Shown one piece after another: positions 1-10,773 of a stretch of 64,000 nucleotides of DNA. The notes under the pieces were generated by a model. That model made no database searches and was not told the origin of the DNA. It was given only the letters and a program-made list of their open reading frames with translations. The DNA comes from Streptomyces sp. CA-278952 (GTDB lineage: Bacteria > Actinomycetota > Actinomycetes > Streptomycetales > Streptomycetaceae). The stretch lies in NCBI RefSeq assembly GCF_028747205.1, contig NZ_CP112880.1:5146001-5210000 (forward strand), read 5' to 3'. A program made the position numbers and the translations under genes. Numbering within the stretch: the first letter of the stretch is position 1; every line of letters starts with the position of its first letter.

Positions 1-734
1 TCGACGACCAGGTCCTGCCGAAGTACAAAGAGGACTACGCGTCCGTCCCGGTCATCGCCAAGGAGTACCCCTCCTACGAGCAGGTCCTCGCCGCCAACCC
101 CGACTTCGTCTACGGCGGCTACAGCAGCGCCTTCGCCGCCGGCGACGGCCGCAGCCGGCAGGCCCTGGAGAAGTCCGGCATCGAGAGCCGGCTCAACACC
201 GAGAGCTGCACCAAGGGCGACCAGCCCATGGACACCCTCTACGAGGAGATCCGCCAGGTCGGCCGCACCTTCGGCGTCCCCGACCGCGCCGAGGCCTGGA
301 TCAAGCAGGCCGAGGCCGACAACGCCGCCACCGCCGAGAAGCTCGCCGGCCTGAAGCCCCTCTCCGTCTTCGTCTACGACAGCGGCGACAAGACCGCCTT
401 CACCGCGGGCGGCGAAGGCATCGGCAACGAACTGATCGAGCGGGCCGGCGGCACCAACGTCTTCGCCGACCTCGACAAGCCCTTCGGCGACGCCTCCTGG
501 GAGAACGTCGTCGCCCGCAAGCCCGAAGCCATCGTGATCTACGACTACGGGGCCACCACCGTCGAACAGAAGAAGAAGCGACTCCTCACCGACCCGGCCC
601 TCGCCGACGTCCCCGCCGTCAAGAACCAGCGCTTCGCCGTCATGCCGCTCTCCGACGCCGTCCTCGGCGTCCGCGCCCCCGCCGCCATCGACAAACTCGC
701 CGCCCAGCTCCACCCGGGGGCCACCACCCCGTGA
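1..734 (+). CDS. ABC transporter substrate-binding protein, iron/cobalamin type (5' partial)
   Basis: The reading frame is open from the first codon (base 3), so the signal peptide and N-terminus lie outside the window; about 243 residues remain. The visible part fits the second half of a periplasmic-binding fold of the Fe3+-siderophore/B12 class (Peripla_BP_2). It has a tail resembling 'GGTNVFADL' and 'RFAVMPLSDAVLG', both typical of FecB/BtuF-like proteins. In Gram-positives these are lipid-anchored and deliver the ligand to the permease. The stop overlaps the permease start (GTGA at 731-734), showing an operon. The exact ligand (siderophore, heme or cobalamin) cannot be read from the sequence. 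Confidence 0.85.
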   Translation, partial: DDQVLPKYKEDYASVPVIAKEYPSYEQVLAANPDFVYGGYSSAFAAGDGRSRQALEKSGIESRLNTESCTKGDQPMDTLYEEIRQVGRTFGVPDRAEAWIKQAEADNAATAEKLAGLKPLSVFVYDSGDKTAFTAGGEGIGNELIERAGGTNVFADLDKPFGDASWENVVARKPEAIVIYDYGATTVEQKKKRLLTDPALADVPAVKNQRFAVMPLSDAVLGVRAPAAIDKLAAQLHPGATTP

Positions 735-1771
735 GCTGCCGCACCCCCGCACCGCGGCGGCTCCTCCGCTACACCCTGGTGCTCGGCGCCCTCGCCGCGC
801 TCCTCGCCGCCGCCGTGCTCGCCGCACTCGCCCTCGGCTCCGTCCGCATCCCGCCCGGCCAGGTCCTCTCCATCCTGACCGGGCGGGCGGACGCGAGCCC
901 CTTCCGCACGATCGTCCTGGACGTCCGGCTGCCCCGGGTCCTGCTCGGCATCGTCGTCGGCGCCGGACTCGCCGTCATCGGCACCGTCCTCCAGGCCCTC
1001 GTACGCAACCAACTCGCCGACCCGTTCCTCCTCGGCGTCTCCTCCGGAGCCTCCACCGGCGCCGTCCTCGTCATCGTCCTCGGCATCGGAGCCACCCTCA
1101 CCACCACCGTCACCATCCCCGCCGCGGCCTTCGCGGGCGCGCTGCTCTCGCTGCTCCTCGTCTACACCCTGGCGCGCGGAGGAGGCGGCCTCACCACCAA
1201 CCGGCTCGTCCTCGCCGGAGTCGCCGTCTCGTACGTCCTCTCCGCCCTGACCAGCCTGATCCTGGTCACCTCCGCCCGCGCCGACCACCTCCAGGAAGTC
1301 CTCTACTGGACCCTCGGCGGCCTCGGCGCGGCCCGCTGGGACATGCTCGCGCTCCCCACGGTCACCCTGGCCGCCGGCACCGCCGTACTCCTCACCCTGG
1401 CCCGCCCGCTCGACCTCCTCCTGATGGGCGAGGAGGGCGCGACCGTCCTCGGCCTCGACACCGCCCGCTTCCGGGCCGCCGTCTTCGTCCTCGCCTCCCT
1501 CATGACCGGGGCGCTCGTCGCGTACAGCGGAGCGATCGGCTTCGTCGGGCTGATGGTCCCGCACATGGCCCGGATGGCCGTCGGCGCCGCGCACCGCGCC
1601 CTGCTCCCGGTCGTCGCCCTCGGCGGGGCGGTGTTCCTGGTCCTCGCCGACCTGGCCGCCCGGACGCTCGCCGCCCCGCAGGACATCCCGGTCGGCGTCC
1701 TCACCGCGCTGACCGGCGGCCCGTTCTTCCTCTGGATGCTCCGCCGCCGCCCCGAAGCAGCGCCCGCATGA
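731..1771 (+). CDS. FecCD-family ABC transporter permease
   Basis: This 346-residue, very hydrophobic protein has around nine to ten membrane segments and matches the usual length of FecCD/BtuC permeases. Recognisable family sequences are 'RLPRVLLGIVVGAGLAVIG' near residue 65, 'LADPFLLGVSSGAS' near 95, and 'GAIGFVGLMVPHMAR' near 265, the cytoplasmic coupling region that docks the ATPase. Translation starts with GTG inside the stop of the binding-protein gene, so it is translationally coupled. It forms the channel for the iron/cobalamin-type importer together with the flanking genes. Confidence 0.93.
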   Translation: MSCRTPAPRRLLRYTLVLGALAALLAAAVLAALALGSVRIPPGQVLSILTGRADASPFRTIVLDVRLPRVLLGIVVGAGLAVIGTVLQALVRNQLADPFLLGVSSGASTGAVLVIVLGIGATLTTTVTIPAAAFAGALLSLLLVYTLARGGGGLTTNRLVLAGVAVSYVLSALTSLILVTSARADHLQEVLYWTLGGLGAARWDMLALPTVTLAAGTAVLLTLARPLDLLLMGEEGATVLGLDTARFRAAVFVLASLMTGALVAYSGAIGFVGLMVPHMARMAVGAAHRALLPVVALGGAVFLVLADLAARTLAAPQDIPVGVLTALTGGPFFLWMLRRRPEAAPA

Positions 1772-1829
1772 AGGCGTCACCTTCCGAGGAAGCCCGCCCG
1801 ACCACTCCGTACGCCCGAGGAGCCCGCCC

Positions 1830-2627
1830 GTGACCACCCTGCGCACCGAGGGCCTCTCGTACGGCGTCGGCGAGGGCCGCCACCTCGTCGACGCCGTCGA
1901 CCTCACCGCCGCCGACGGCGAGACCGTCGGCCTCGTCGGCCCCAACGGCAGCGGCAAGACCACCCTCCTGCGCTGCGTCTACGGCACCCTGCGCCCCACC
2001 CACGGCCGGGTCCTCCTCGACGGCGACGACCTCGCCACCCTCCCCGTGAAGGTCCGCGCCCAGCGCATCGCCACCGTCCCGCAGGACGGCCACGCCGGCT
2101 TCGAGCTGACCGTCGGCCAGGTCGTCGCGATGGGCCGCGCCCCGCACAAACGGTTCTGGGAGGCGGACACCGCCGCCGACACCGCCCTGGTCACCGAGGC
2201 CCTCGCCCGGGTCGGCATCGCCGCCCTCGAACCCCGTACGTTCGCCTCCCTCTCCGGCGGCGAACGCCAGCGGGCCCTGGTCGCCCGCGCCCTGGTCCAG
2301 CAGCCGTCTCTCGTCGTCCTGGACGAGCCGACCAACCACCTGGACATCCGCTACCAGCTGGAGGTCCTCTCCCTGGTCCGCGACCTCGGCACCACCAACC
2401 TCCTCGCCCTGCACGACCTCAACCTCGCCGCGTACTACTGCGACCGCCTCTACGTCCTCAAGGACGGCGGCGTCGTCGCCTCCGGCACCCCGGAAGAGGT
2501 CCTCACGGCCGAACTGCTGGGCGACGTGTACGGCGTCGCCGCCGAGGTCAGCACCCACCCCAAGACCGGCGCACCCACGGTCGTCTACCTGCCGGAGGGG
2601 CTCACCAAGCCCTCCATTTCCACATAG
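1830..2627 (+). CDS. ABC transporter ATP-binding protein (FecE/BtuD type)
   Basis: The ATPase of the importer, 265 residues. All nucleotide-binding motifs are visible: Walker A 'GPNGSGKTT' near residue 38, the Q-loop in 'VPQDGH', the ABC signature 'LSGGERQRA' near 142, Walker B 'LVVLDEPTNHLD' near 162, and the switch His in 'ALHDLNLA'. It begins with GTG 58 bases after the permease stop. The 'THPKTGAPTVVYLP' tail is typical of siderophore and B12 uptake ATPases. No iron- or B12-responsive element can be assessed because the operon promoter is outside the window. Confidence 0.94.
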   Translation: MTTLRTEGLSYGVGEGRHLVDAVDLTAADGETVGLVGPNGSGKTTLLRCVYGTLRPTHGRVLLDGDDLATLPVKVRAQRIATVPQDGHAGFELTVGQVVAMGRAPHKRFWEADTAADTALVTEALARVGIAALEPRTFASLSGGERQRALVARALVQQPSLVVLDEPTNHLDIRYQLEVLSLVRDLGTTNLLALHDLNLAAYYCDRLYVLKDGGVVASGTPEEVLTAELLGDVYGVAAEVSTHPKTGAPTVVYLPEGLTKPSIST

Positions 2628-2684
2628 TGGTCACTCGCCATCCACCATCTGATACGACACTCGGGTTTCCGCACAGGGAATCGA

Positions 2685-2696
2685 TACGATGCCCGC
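2685..2696 (+). promoter_or_regulatory. Putative -10 element giving a leaderless start of the cysteine leader peptide
   Basis: TACGAT at 2685-2690 sits six bases before the A of the leader-peptide ATG at 2697. That is the spacing expected if transcription starts on the start codon itself, giving a leaderless mRNA. No convincing TTGAC-type -35 box is visible upstream. The assignment is an inference from spacing only. Confidence 0.4.
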
Positions 2697-2825
2697 ATGG
2701 TTCCCCATGACGTGAGCAACAAGACGCCGGGCACGCTGCTCGTAGCGCGGCTGCACGTCGACCTGTGCAGGCTCGCCAGCGCGATCTGTCCCGCCCGCAG
2801 CCTGCCCGTGAGCCGCCCGGCCTGA
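2697..2825 (+). CDS. Cysteine-responsive leader (attenuation) peptide
   Basis: This 42-codon ORF carries the recurrent actinobacterial leader-peptide core, here 'LLVARLHVDLCRLASAIC' at residues 14-31, with two cysteine codons (TGC, TGT). Peptides of this type are found upstream of sulfur and cysteine genes in Streptomyces and mycobacteria. They are thought to couple ribosome stalling at Cys codons to expression of the downstream genes. It lies 99 bases upstream of the CysO-like gene. No Shine-Dalgarno sequence precedes it, and a -10-like box ends six bases before the ATG, consistent with leaderless transcription. The identity rests on the conserved core and the context. Confidence 0.8.
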   Translation: MVPHDVSNKTPGTLLVARLHVDLCRLASAICPARSLPVSRPA

Positions 2826-2924
2826 GCCGCGGTACGCGCGCCCCATCCACACGCACCACCCCCTGCGCGGGGTCAGAAACGCGCGCCCCACGCCACCTCC
2901 ACGCTTTCGACAGGAGCCCACGCC

Positions 2925-4162
<1,238 letters not shown>

Positions 4163-4176
4163 CCGTTCCGGGCCAA

Positions 4177-4280
4177 CCCAGCCCGTCCGGCGCTCGAGGA
4201 CATCTCTCAGCCGGTCCGGGCCGTCCCAGCCCGTCCGGCGCTTGAGGACATCTTTCAAGCCCCTCCGGCGTTTGAGGGGC
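4177..4280. repeat. Streptomyces intergenic repeat, 'CCGTCCGGCGCTTGAGGAC' family, three units
   Basis: A 29-base unit occurs at 4177-4205 and again at 4225-4253 with one mismatch. A shorter third unit with the core TCCGGCGTTTGAGG follows at about 4259-4280. Sequences with this core are scattered between genes in many Streptomyces genomes, usually near convergent gene ends. Their function is not established. Confidence 0.75.
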
Positions 4281-4318
4281 GGGGCCCGGGGCGGAGCCCC
4301 GAAAAGGCCCCGCCCCTC
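4274..4318. terminator. Bidirectional terminator between cysM and the PemK/MazF-like gene
   Basis: A 13-bp GC stem is formed by 4274-4286 and 4306-4318, with a smaller hairpin nested in the loop (4287-4301). It lies between two convergent genes, and its right arm includes the first bases of the minus-strand stop codon. Confidence 0.75.
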
Positions 4319-4829
4319 ACCCCGCCCCCAGCCCGCGCACCCGCTCCCACACCCCCGGATCCACCGTCCCCACCCGCCGCCGGAACCCGGCGATCCGGAC
4401 CTCCCGCAGCTCGTCCGTCTCCAGGAAGCTCTGCCGCCCCTGCCGGTCCCCGACCGTCCCCGAGGGCAGCGCGATCACCCCGGGCCGCTCCTCGTGATGA
4501 CGGCTGGTGATCTTAGCGACCAGCGCCGTGCGCCCCCGGCCCCGCCCCCGTACCGAGATCACCAGACACGGCCGGTCCTTCGACCCGGGCCCGTCCTCGT
4601 ACGGCACATCGGCCCACCACACCTCGCCGGCCCGAGGGGTACGCCCGTCCCCACGGCCTTCCGGACCCGACGGGCCCGAGGGCCGGGACGGCGGCCGGGT
4701 CGACCCCACCGGCTGCCGGGGCCGGCGCGAGCGGGGCCCCCGGTCCGAGCGCCCCCGGCCGTCCACCACCGCGGCCACGAGCGCCAGCAGAACCACGGCG
4801 ACCAGCGCCACCCACCAGAACGTGTTCAT
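4317..4829 (-). CDS. PemK/MazF-family protein with N-terminal membrane segment, no antitoxin
   Basis: 170 residues from the ATG at 4829. The N-terminus 'MNTFWWVALVAVVLLALVAAV' is a clear membrane anchor. A basic, proline-rich linker follows, and from about residue 72 there is a PemK/MazF domain with 'RAGEVWWADVPYEDG', 'DRPCLVISV' and 'LVAKITSRHH'. These match the RNA-binding and catalytic surface of MazF-type endoribonucleases. No small antitoxin gene lies beside it, which is unusual for a type II toxin. The membrane anchor suggests a house-keeping or membrane-localised role rather than a classical toxin. Family assignment is firm; activity is not. Confidence 0.82.
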   Translation of the reverse strand: MNTFWWVALVAVVLLALVAAVVDGRGRSDRGPRSRRPRQPVGSTRPPSRPSGPSGPEGRGDGRTPRAGEVWWADVPYEDGPGSKDRPCLVISVRGRGRGRTALVAKITSRHHEERPGVIALPSGTVGDRQGRQSFLETDELREVRIAGFRRRVGTVDPGVWERVRGLGAG

Positions 4830-5085
4830 CCCCCGACCGTACCGGCGGCCGGGACGGGCACGGCGGGGCAGCCCGTGGGCGCGCTTCCATCGAACCGGTG
4901 ACAGAGCAGGTGAGTTCCCCCACAACGGAGGGCAGCGGAGGAGCGACGCGGAGTTTCGCGCCTTACGCTCGACAAACCGCAGAACCCATTCCGCAGGCAC
5001 CGTACGAAGCTCCGCAGGCCCGTACGAAGCCCCGGCGGAATCGCACGAACCCTCCCCGTTCCCGCGTACCGGAGGTTCACGCTCC

Positions 5086-5838
5086 ATGAAGCTCACCGTC
5101 GTCGGCTGCTCCGGCTCGTTCCCCTCCACGGGTTCGGCATGCTCGAGCTACCTCGTAGAGGCCGACGGCTTCCGGCTGCTCCTCGACATGGGCAACGGCG
5201 CCCTCGGCGAGTTGCAGCGCCACGTCGGTCTCTACGACCTCGACGCGATCTTCCTCAGCCATCTGCACGCCGACCACTGCATCGACATGTGCGCGTATTT
5301 CGTCGTGCGCTACTACCGCCACGACGGCGCCCGCCCCGTCCCCCTCCCGGTCTACGGCCCCGAGGGCACCGAGCATCGTCTGACCGCCGCCCACGGGGAC
5401 ACCCCCTCCGACCGGGCGATGAGCGAGGTCTTCGACTTCCACACCCTCAAGTCCCAGTCCTTCGAGATCGGCCCCTTCTCGGTCCGCACGGAGAAGCTCC
5501 GCCACCCCGTCGACACCTTCGGCATCCGGGTCGAGCACGGCGGCTCCGTCCTCGCCTACTCCGGCGACACGGGAACCTGCGAGGCGCTGGAGGAGCTGGC
5601 CCGGGACGCGGACCTGTTCCTCTGCGAGGCGTCGTTCGTCGACGGCAAGGAGGACATCCCGGACCTGCACCTCAACGGCCGCGAGGCCGGTGAGGCGGCG
5701 GCCCGCGCCGGAGCACGCCGGCTCGTCCTCACCCACATCCCGCCGTGGACCGACGCCGACCGCAACGCCGCCGACGCCCGTGCGGCCTACCCGGGCCCGG
5801 TGGAACTGGCGGCCCCGGGCGCGGTGTACGAGCTCTGA
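5086..5838 (+). CDS. MBL-fold metallo-hydrolase
   Basis: A 250-residue metallo-beta-lactamase-fold protein. The metal-binding signature 'SHLHADHCID' is near residue 63, followed by 'YSGDTG' near 162 and 'LTHIPPW' near 217, which supply the remaining ligands. The overall form resembles RNase Z/cyclic phosphodiesterase-like enzymes. The ATG at 5086 is preceded by 'CCGGAGG'. The substrate is unknown. Confidence 0.88.
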   Translation: MKLTVVGCSGSFPSTGSACSSYLVEADGFRLLLDMGNGALGELQRHVGLYDLDAIFLSHLHADHCIDMCAYFVVRYYRHDGARPVPLPVYGPEGTEHRLTAAHGDTPSDRAMSEVFDFHTLKSQSFEIGPFSVRTEKLRHPVDTFGIRVEHGGSVLAYSGDTGTCEALEELARDADLFLCEASFVDGKEDIPDLHLNGREAGEAAARAGARRLVLTHIPPWTDADRNAADARAAYPGPVELAAPGAVYEL

Positions 5839-5915
5839 AGCCCCGCGCGGGCGGCGGGCGGCCCGGTTTCGCGGGACGCGCCACCGGCCCCGGGCCGCTC
5901 TGCGAGACTGCTCGG

Positions 5916-6398
5916 ATGATCACGATCAGACCCGCCCGGGACGCCGACCTCGACGGCTTCCTGGCCCTGGCGTCCCAGGTCGAGCACTGGTTCGGGCCGA
6001 TGGTCGAGGAGCCGGGCTTCCACCGCGCGGTGGAAGCCCACATCCGTGACGGGGCGGCCCTGGTCGCCGAGTCCGCCGACGTGTCCGGCCCCGTCGGCGG
6101 CCTGCTGTTCGGCGCCGAACCGCCGACGTACCACGTGCACTGGCTCGTCGCCTCCGAACACCGCCGCGGCGCGGGCGTGGGACGGCTCCTGATGGCGGAG
6201 GCGATGCGTCGGTACGTCACCGGGCCCGGCACCGTCGAGGTGATCACCTTCGGACCCGACCACCCCGGGGCGGTGGAGAGCGGGGCCCGCGTCTTCTACG
6301 AGCGGCTCGGCTTCCGCCCCGGCGAGCCCGGGGACCCGGGACCGGAGGGCGGCTCCCGCCAGCTCTACCGGCTGGACGTGCCCGTACGCCCGATGTGA
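5916..6398 (+). CDS. GNAT-family N-acetyltransferase
   Basis: 160 residues with the GNAT fold. The acetyl-CoA pyrophosphate loop is in 'HRRGAGVGRLLMAEAM' near residue 87, and the C-terminal 'ARVFYERLGFRPGE' is the usual beta5-alpha4 segment. The N-terminus 'MITIRPARDADLDGFLAL' is typical. The acyl acceptor is not predictable. It lies 77 bases after the metallo-hydrolase gene and is convergent with nagE2 across a strong terminator. Confidence 0.85.
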   Translation: MITIRPARDADLDGFLALASQVEHWFGPMVEEPGFHRAVEAHIRDGAALVAESADVSGPVGGLLFGAEPPTYHVHWLVASEHRRGAGVGRLLMAEAMRRYVTGPGTVEVITFGPDHPGAVESGARVFYERLGFRPGEPGDPGPEGGSRQLYRLDVPVRPM

Positions 6399-6422
6399 CA
6401 CGACCGTACATACGACAGGTAC

Positions 6423-6480
6423 GTACGCCGAAGCCCCCGCTCCCGAAAGACGTCTTCGGGAAGCGGGGGCTCCGGCGTAC
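6423..6480. terminator. Long hairpin terminator downstream of nagE2
   Basis: A long, nearly continuous inverted repeat runs from GTACGCCG (6423-6430) to CGGCGTAC (6473-6480). It contains the AGCCCCCGCT / AGCGGGGGCT arms and a loop around AAGACGTCTT. It lies between convergent genes and can serve both. Confidence 0.8.
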
Positions 6481-6494
6481 GGGCGTGGCGGAGG

Positions 6495-7760
<1,266 letters not shown>

Positions 7761-7839
7761 CAACTTCCTCCATGGGACACGGTGCCGCCCAGGTCGTTGA
7801 TGTGGGGAGGCGGCGACTCGACAGACGCCGGCAGACAGC

Positions 7840-7855
7840 CGTGGTCTGGACCACT
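7840..7855. promoter_or_regulatory. DasR operator (dre) upstream of nagE2, site 1
   Basis: CGTGGTCTGGACCACT matches the published dre consensus (A[C/G]TGGTCTAGACCA[C/G]T) at 14 of 16 positions. It lies in the nagE2 promoter region, one base from a second site. Confidence 0.8.
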
Positions 7856-7856
7856 C

Positions 7857-7872
7857 AGTGGTGTAGACCAGT
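7857..7872. promoter_or_regulatory. DasR operator (dre) upstream of nagE2, site 2
   Basis: AGTGGTGTAGACCAGT matches the dre consensus at 15 of 16 positions. It is the second of two tandem sites separated by one base, which suggests cooperative or reinforced DasR repression of nagE2. Confidence 0.85.
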
Positions 7873-7960
7873 TTTAGCACGGTGAGGGTTAGATAAGGAA
7901 CCTGCAATTACCTGCTTATTCGCAGTAGCAGATCCGGCACTATCGGTGACATGCCGAAGA

Positions 7961-7983
7961 CCCCCGGACCGGTGGTCCGGGGG
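7961..7983. terminator. Terminator downstream of nagE1
   Basis: A perfect 10-bp stem, CCCCCGGACC (7961-7970) and GGTCCGGGGG (7974-7983), with a 3-base loop. It lies 56 bases past the nagE1 stop and separates nagE1 from the nagE2 promoter. Confidence 0.8.
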
Positions 7984-8039
7984 CCTCATGCGTGCCGTGT
8001 GCACCGGGTTCGAAGACCCGGAGCACTTGCCGCGCCGCG

Positions 8040-9299
8040 CTACTTGGTGAGGTCCTTCTCGATCTCCCTCTCGACCTCCTCCGGTTCGCGCCCCGGTGTC
8101 TTGAGGTCGAACTTGATGATCGCGAAACGGAAGACCACGTAGTAGATCACCGCGAAGCACGCGCCGATCGGGATGATCAGCCAGGGTTTCGTATCCAGAT
8201 GCCAGTTGACGACGTAGTCGATCAACCCGGCCGAGAAGCTGAACCCCGCGTGCACCCCCAGCAGCCAGGTGATGCCCATCGACGCCCCGGTGAGCACTGC
8301 GTGCACGCCGTACAGCAGCGGCGCGACGAACATGAAGGAGAACTCCAGCGGCTCGGTCACGCCCGTGACGAACGAGGTCAGCGCCACCGAGACCATCAGG
8401 CCCGCCACCTCCTTGCGGCGCTCGGGCCGCGCGCAGTGGGTGATGGCCAGGGCCGCGGCCGGCAGGCCGAACATCATGATCGGGAAGAACCCCGAGGTGA
8501 ACTGACCGGCCGACGGGTCCTGGGCGAAGAACCGGGAGATGTCGCCCTGCACGGTCTGGCCGTCCGCCCCGGTGAACTCGCCCGCCTGGAACCAGAAGAA
8601 CGTGTTCAGGAACTGGTGCATGCCGATCGGGATCAGCAACCTGTTTGCGAAGCCGAAGATCGCCGCGCCCCAGGAGCCGAGGTCGATCAGCTGCTTGGAG
8701 AACCAGGTCAGCCCGTCGCCCACCGGCTGCCACAGCAGTCCGAACAGCACGCCGAGGATCACGCAGAGGAACGCCATCAGGATCGGCACCAGGCGTCGCC
8801 CGTTGAAGAAGCCGAGCCAGTCGACCAGCTTGGTGCGGTGGTAGCGCTGCCAGACGACCGCGGTCAGCAGCCCGATCAGGATGCCGCCGAGCACGCCGGG
8901 ATTCTGCGGCTCGCCGTCGGGCAGGGCCTCCGTCACGGTGCCGTCCATGGGGAAGGCGGTCAGCACCCCCCGGTAGACCAGGAAGCCGACGACGGCCGCC
9001 AGCGCGGTGGAGCCGTCCGCCTTCTTCGCGAAGCCGATGGCGACGCCGATGCAGAACAACAGGGGCAGGCCCAGCTCGCCGTCGAGGATCGCGCCGCCGC
9101 CGTTGAGCAGGACCTTGGAGGTCTTGTCCCAGAAGGCGCCGTCCAGGTACGAGCTGAAGAGGTTGCCGAGACTGACGAGCAGGCCGGCGGCGGGGAGGAC
9201 GGCCACCGGGAGCTGAAGGCTCCGCCCGACCTTCTGCAGGCCCTGGACCGGTCCGTTCCACCCTTTTCGCTGCGGTACCGCAGCGGCGCTCGAACTCAT
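8040..9299 (-). CDS. nagE1: PTS EIIC permease paralogue, NagE1
   Basis: A 419-residue EIIC protein, clearly a paralogue of the neighbouring nagE2 product. The same blocks appear, such as 'LQLPVAVLPAAGLLVSLGN', 'NRLLIPIGMHQFLNTFFWF' and 'GVTEPLEFSFMFVAPLLYG'. In S. coelicolor the nagE1 counterpart is a second GlcNAc-type IIC that was not essential for uptake. It reads divergently from nagF, with one dre site in between. The ATG at 9299 is preceded by GGGAGGA. It has its own terminator, so it is probably not co-transcribed with nagE2. Confidence 0.88.
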   Translation of the reverse strand: MSSSAAAVPQRKGWNGPVQGLQKVGRSLQLPVAVLPAAGLLVSLGNLFSSYLDGAFWDKTSKVLLNGGGAILDGELGLPLLFCIGVAIGFAKKADGSTALAAVVGFLVYRGVLTAFPMDGTVTEALPDGEPQNPGVLGGILIGLLTAVVWQRYHRTKLVDWLGFFNGRRLVPILMAFLCVILGVLFGLLWQPVGDGLTWFSKQLIDLGSWGAAIFGFANRLLIPIGMHQFLNTFFWFQAGEFTGADGQTVQGDISRFFAQDPSAGQFTSGFFPIMMFGLPAAALAITHCARPERRKEVAGLMVSVALTSFVTGVTEPLEFSFMFVAPLLYGVHAVLTGASMGITWLLGVHAGFSFSAGLIDYVVNWHLDTKPWLIIPIGACFAVIYYVVFRFAIIKFDLKTPGREPEEVEREIEKDLTK

Positions 9300-9342
9300 G
9301 GGCGTCCTCCCGGGAACACTTCACGTTTGGCGGTCGTTGCAA

Positions 9343-9358
9343 ACTGGTGTAGACCAGT
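9343..9358. promoter_or_regulatory. DasR operator (dre) between nagE1 and nagF
   Basis: ACTGGTGTAGACCAGT differs from the dre consensus at one of 16 positions. It lies 44 bases upstream of the nagE1 start and 163 bases upstream of nagF, so it may control both divergent genes. Confidence 0.85.
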
Positions 9359-9520
9359 TGCGTCACGGTCCGGGGTCCGTCCCGAAGGCAGGGCGCCGGT
9401 GATCGTCATCTTTCGGGATCATCCGGTTACCCGCCCGTGAAGTTGGGCCAACCGTGCGTTACCGTGACAAAACGGACCCGCAGCGGGCGGCCGTCTGCGC
9501 GCGAAACCAGGGAGAAGGAC

Positions 9521-9754
9521 ATGGCCACCAAGGCTGAGAAGATCGTCGCCGGGCTCGGCGGTATCGACAACATCGACGAGATCGAAGGCTGCATCACCCG
9601 CCTCCGCACCGAGGTCCACGACCCCAGCAAGGTCGACGAAGCCGCCCTCAAGGCCGCCGGCGCCCACGGCGTCGTCAAGATGGGCACCGCGATCCAGGTC
9701 GTCATCGGCACCGACGCGGACCCCATCGCCGCCGACATCGAAGACATGATGTGA
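9521..9754 (+). CDS. nagF: PTS GlcNAc-specific EIIB protein, NagF
   Basis: A single-domain EIIB of 77 residues. The phosphorylatable cysteine is in 'IEGCITRLR' (Cys24), the hallmark of glucose-family IIB domains, followed by 'AAGAHGVVKMGTAIQVVIG'. It relays phosphate from EIIA (Crr, encoded elsewhere) to GlcNAc carried by the NagE IIC proteins. The ATG at 9521 has an 'AGGGAGAAGG' ribosome site. Free-standing IIB and IIC proteins are the known arrangement for this sugar in Streptomyces. Confidence 0.92.
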   Translation: MATKAEKIVAGLGGIDNIDEIEGCITRLRTEVHDPSKVDEAALKAAGAHGVVKMGTAIQVVIGTDADPIAADIEDMM

Positions 9755-9777
9755 CCGGCTGACCCCACGCCGGAAAC

Positions 9778-9815
9778 CACAGGCCCCGTCCCCCCACCGG
9801 AGGACGGGGCCTGTG
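9778..9815. terminator. Terminator after nagF
   Basis: A 14-bp stem is formed by 9778-9791 (CACAGGCCCCGTCC) and 9802-9815, with a 10-base loop, 23 bases after the nagF stop. Confidence 0.85.
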
Positions 9816-9912
9816 CCATGCCCACGCGCCCCCGCACCCGGGGGCGTCGGGGCATGGCGGCCGCCACCGCACCCGAACGGAGCCACCCCCGCCACCGGAT
9901 AAAGTCGGGCCC

Positions 9913-10650
9913 ATGTCTCGCATCGACGGCCGCACCCCCGAACAGCTCCGCCCCGTCACCATCGAACGCGGCTGGAGCAAGCACGCCGAGGGCTCAGTCC
10001 TCATCTCCTTCGGCGACACCAAAGTCTTCTGCACCGCCTCCGTCACCGAAGGCGTCCCGCGCTGGCGCAAGGGCAGCGGCGAAGGCTGGGTCACCGCCGA
10101 GTACTCCATGCTGCCCCGCTCCACCAACACCCGCGGCGACCGCGAAGCCGTACGCGGAAAGATCGGCGGACGCACCCACGAGATCAGCCGGCTGATCGGC
10201 CGTTCCCTGCGCGCCGTCATCGACTACAAGGCCCTCGGCGAGAACACCATCGTCCTGGACTGCGACGTCCTCCAGGCCGACGGCGGCACCCGCACGGCCG
10301 CCATCACCGGCGCCTACGTCGCCCTCGCCGACGCCGTCACCTGGGCCCAGGGCAAGAAGATCGTCAAGGCCGGCCGCAAGCCGCTCACCGACACCGTCGC
10401 CGCCATCAGCGTCGGCATCGTCGACGGCACCCCGCTCCTCGACCTCTGCTACGAGGAGGACGTCCGCGCCGAGACCGACATGAACGTCGTCTGCACCGGC
10501 GACGGCCGCTTCGTCGAGGTCCAGGGCACCGCCGAGGGCGCACCCTTCGACCGCAAGGAACTCGGCGCACTCCTCGACCTCGCCACCGCCGGCTGCGTCG
10601 ACCTCGCCGCTCTCCAGCGCGACGCACTCGCCCGCACCCAGGACGCGTAG
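9913..10650 (+). CDS. rph: Ribonuclease PH
   Basis: A 245-residue phosphorolytic 3'-5' exoribonuclease that trims tRNA 3' ends, normal length for the family. Diagnostic blocks are '[32 protein letters not shown]' in pieces at residues 10-42, '[12 protein letters not shown]' near 63, '[15 protein letters not shown]' near 92, '[18 protein letters not shown]' near 116, and '[17 protein letters not shown]' near 177. The N-terminus starts '[15 protein letters not shown]'. In Streptomyces it is regularly close to rdgB, as here, separated only by a small lipoprotein gene. Confidence 0.97.
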   Translation: MSRIDGRTPEQLRPVTIERGWSKHAEGSVLISFGDTKVFCTASVTEGVPRWRKGSGEGWVTAEYSMLPRSTNTRGDREAVRGKIGGRTHEISRLIGRSLRAVIDYKALGENTIVLDCDVLQADGGTRTAAITGAYVALADAVTWAQGKKIVKAGRKPLTDTVAAISVGIVDGTPLLDLCYEEDVRAETDMNVVCTGDGRFVEVQGTAEGAPFDRKELGALLDLATAGCVDLAALQRDALARTQDA

Positions 10651-10773
10651 CGACCCACCCTCCGCGGGTAAAGAAGCAACCAAATACGCACCACAGAGCG
10701 TCGTTACGGATACGGGCGCACGGGTCGAACCGTGCGTCCGTCCACGTAACGATCCCCGGGGAGGGACCGAACC

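Noticed and set aside
545..1963. A 472-codon open frame on the minus strand opposite the permease and ATPase genes
   Set aside because: It is antisense to two genes with complete ABC motifs, has a Glu/Gly/Asp-rich composition typical of high-GC shadow frames, and shows no domain.
4898..5089. A 63-codon plus-strand frame before the metallo-hydrolase
   Set aside because: No ribosome site or conserved pattern, and it ends overlapping the well-supported start at 5086.
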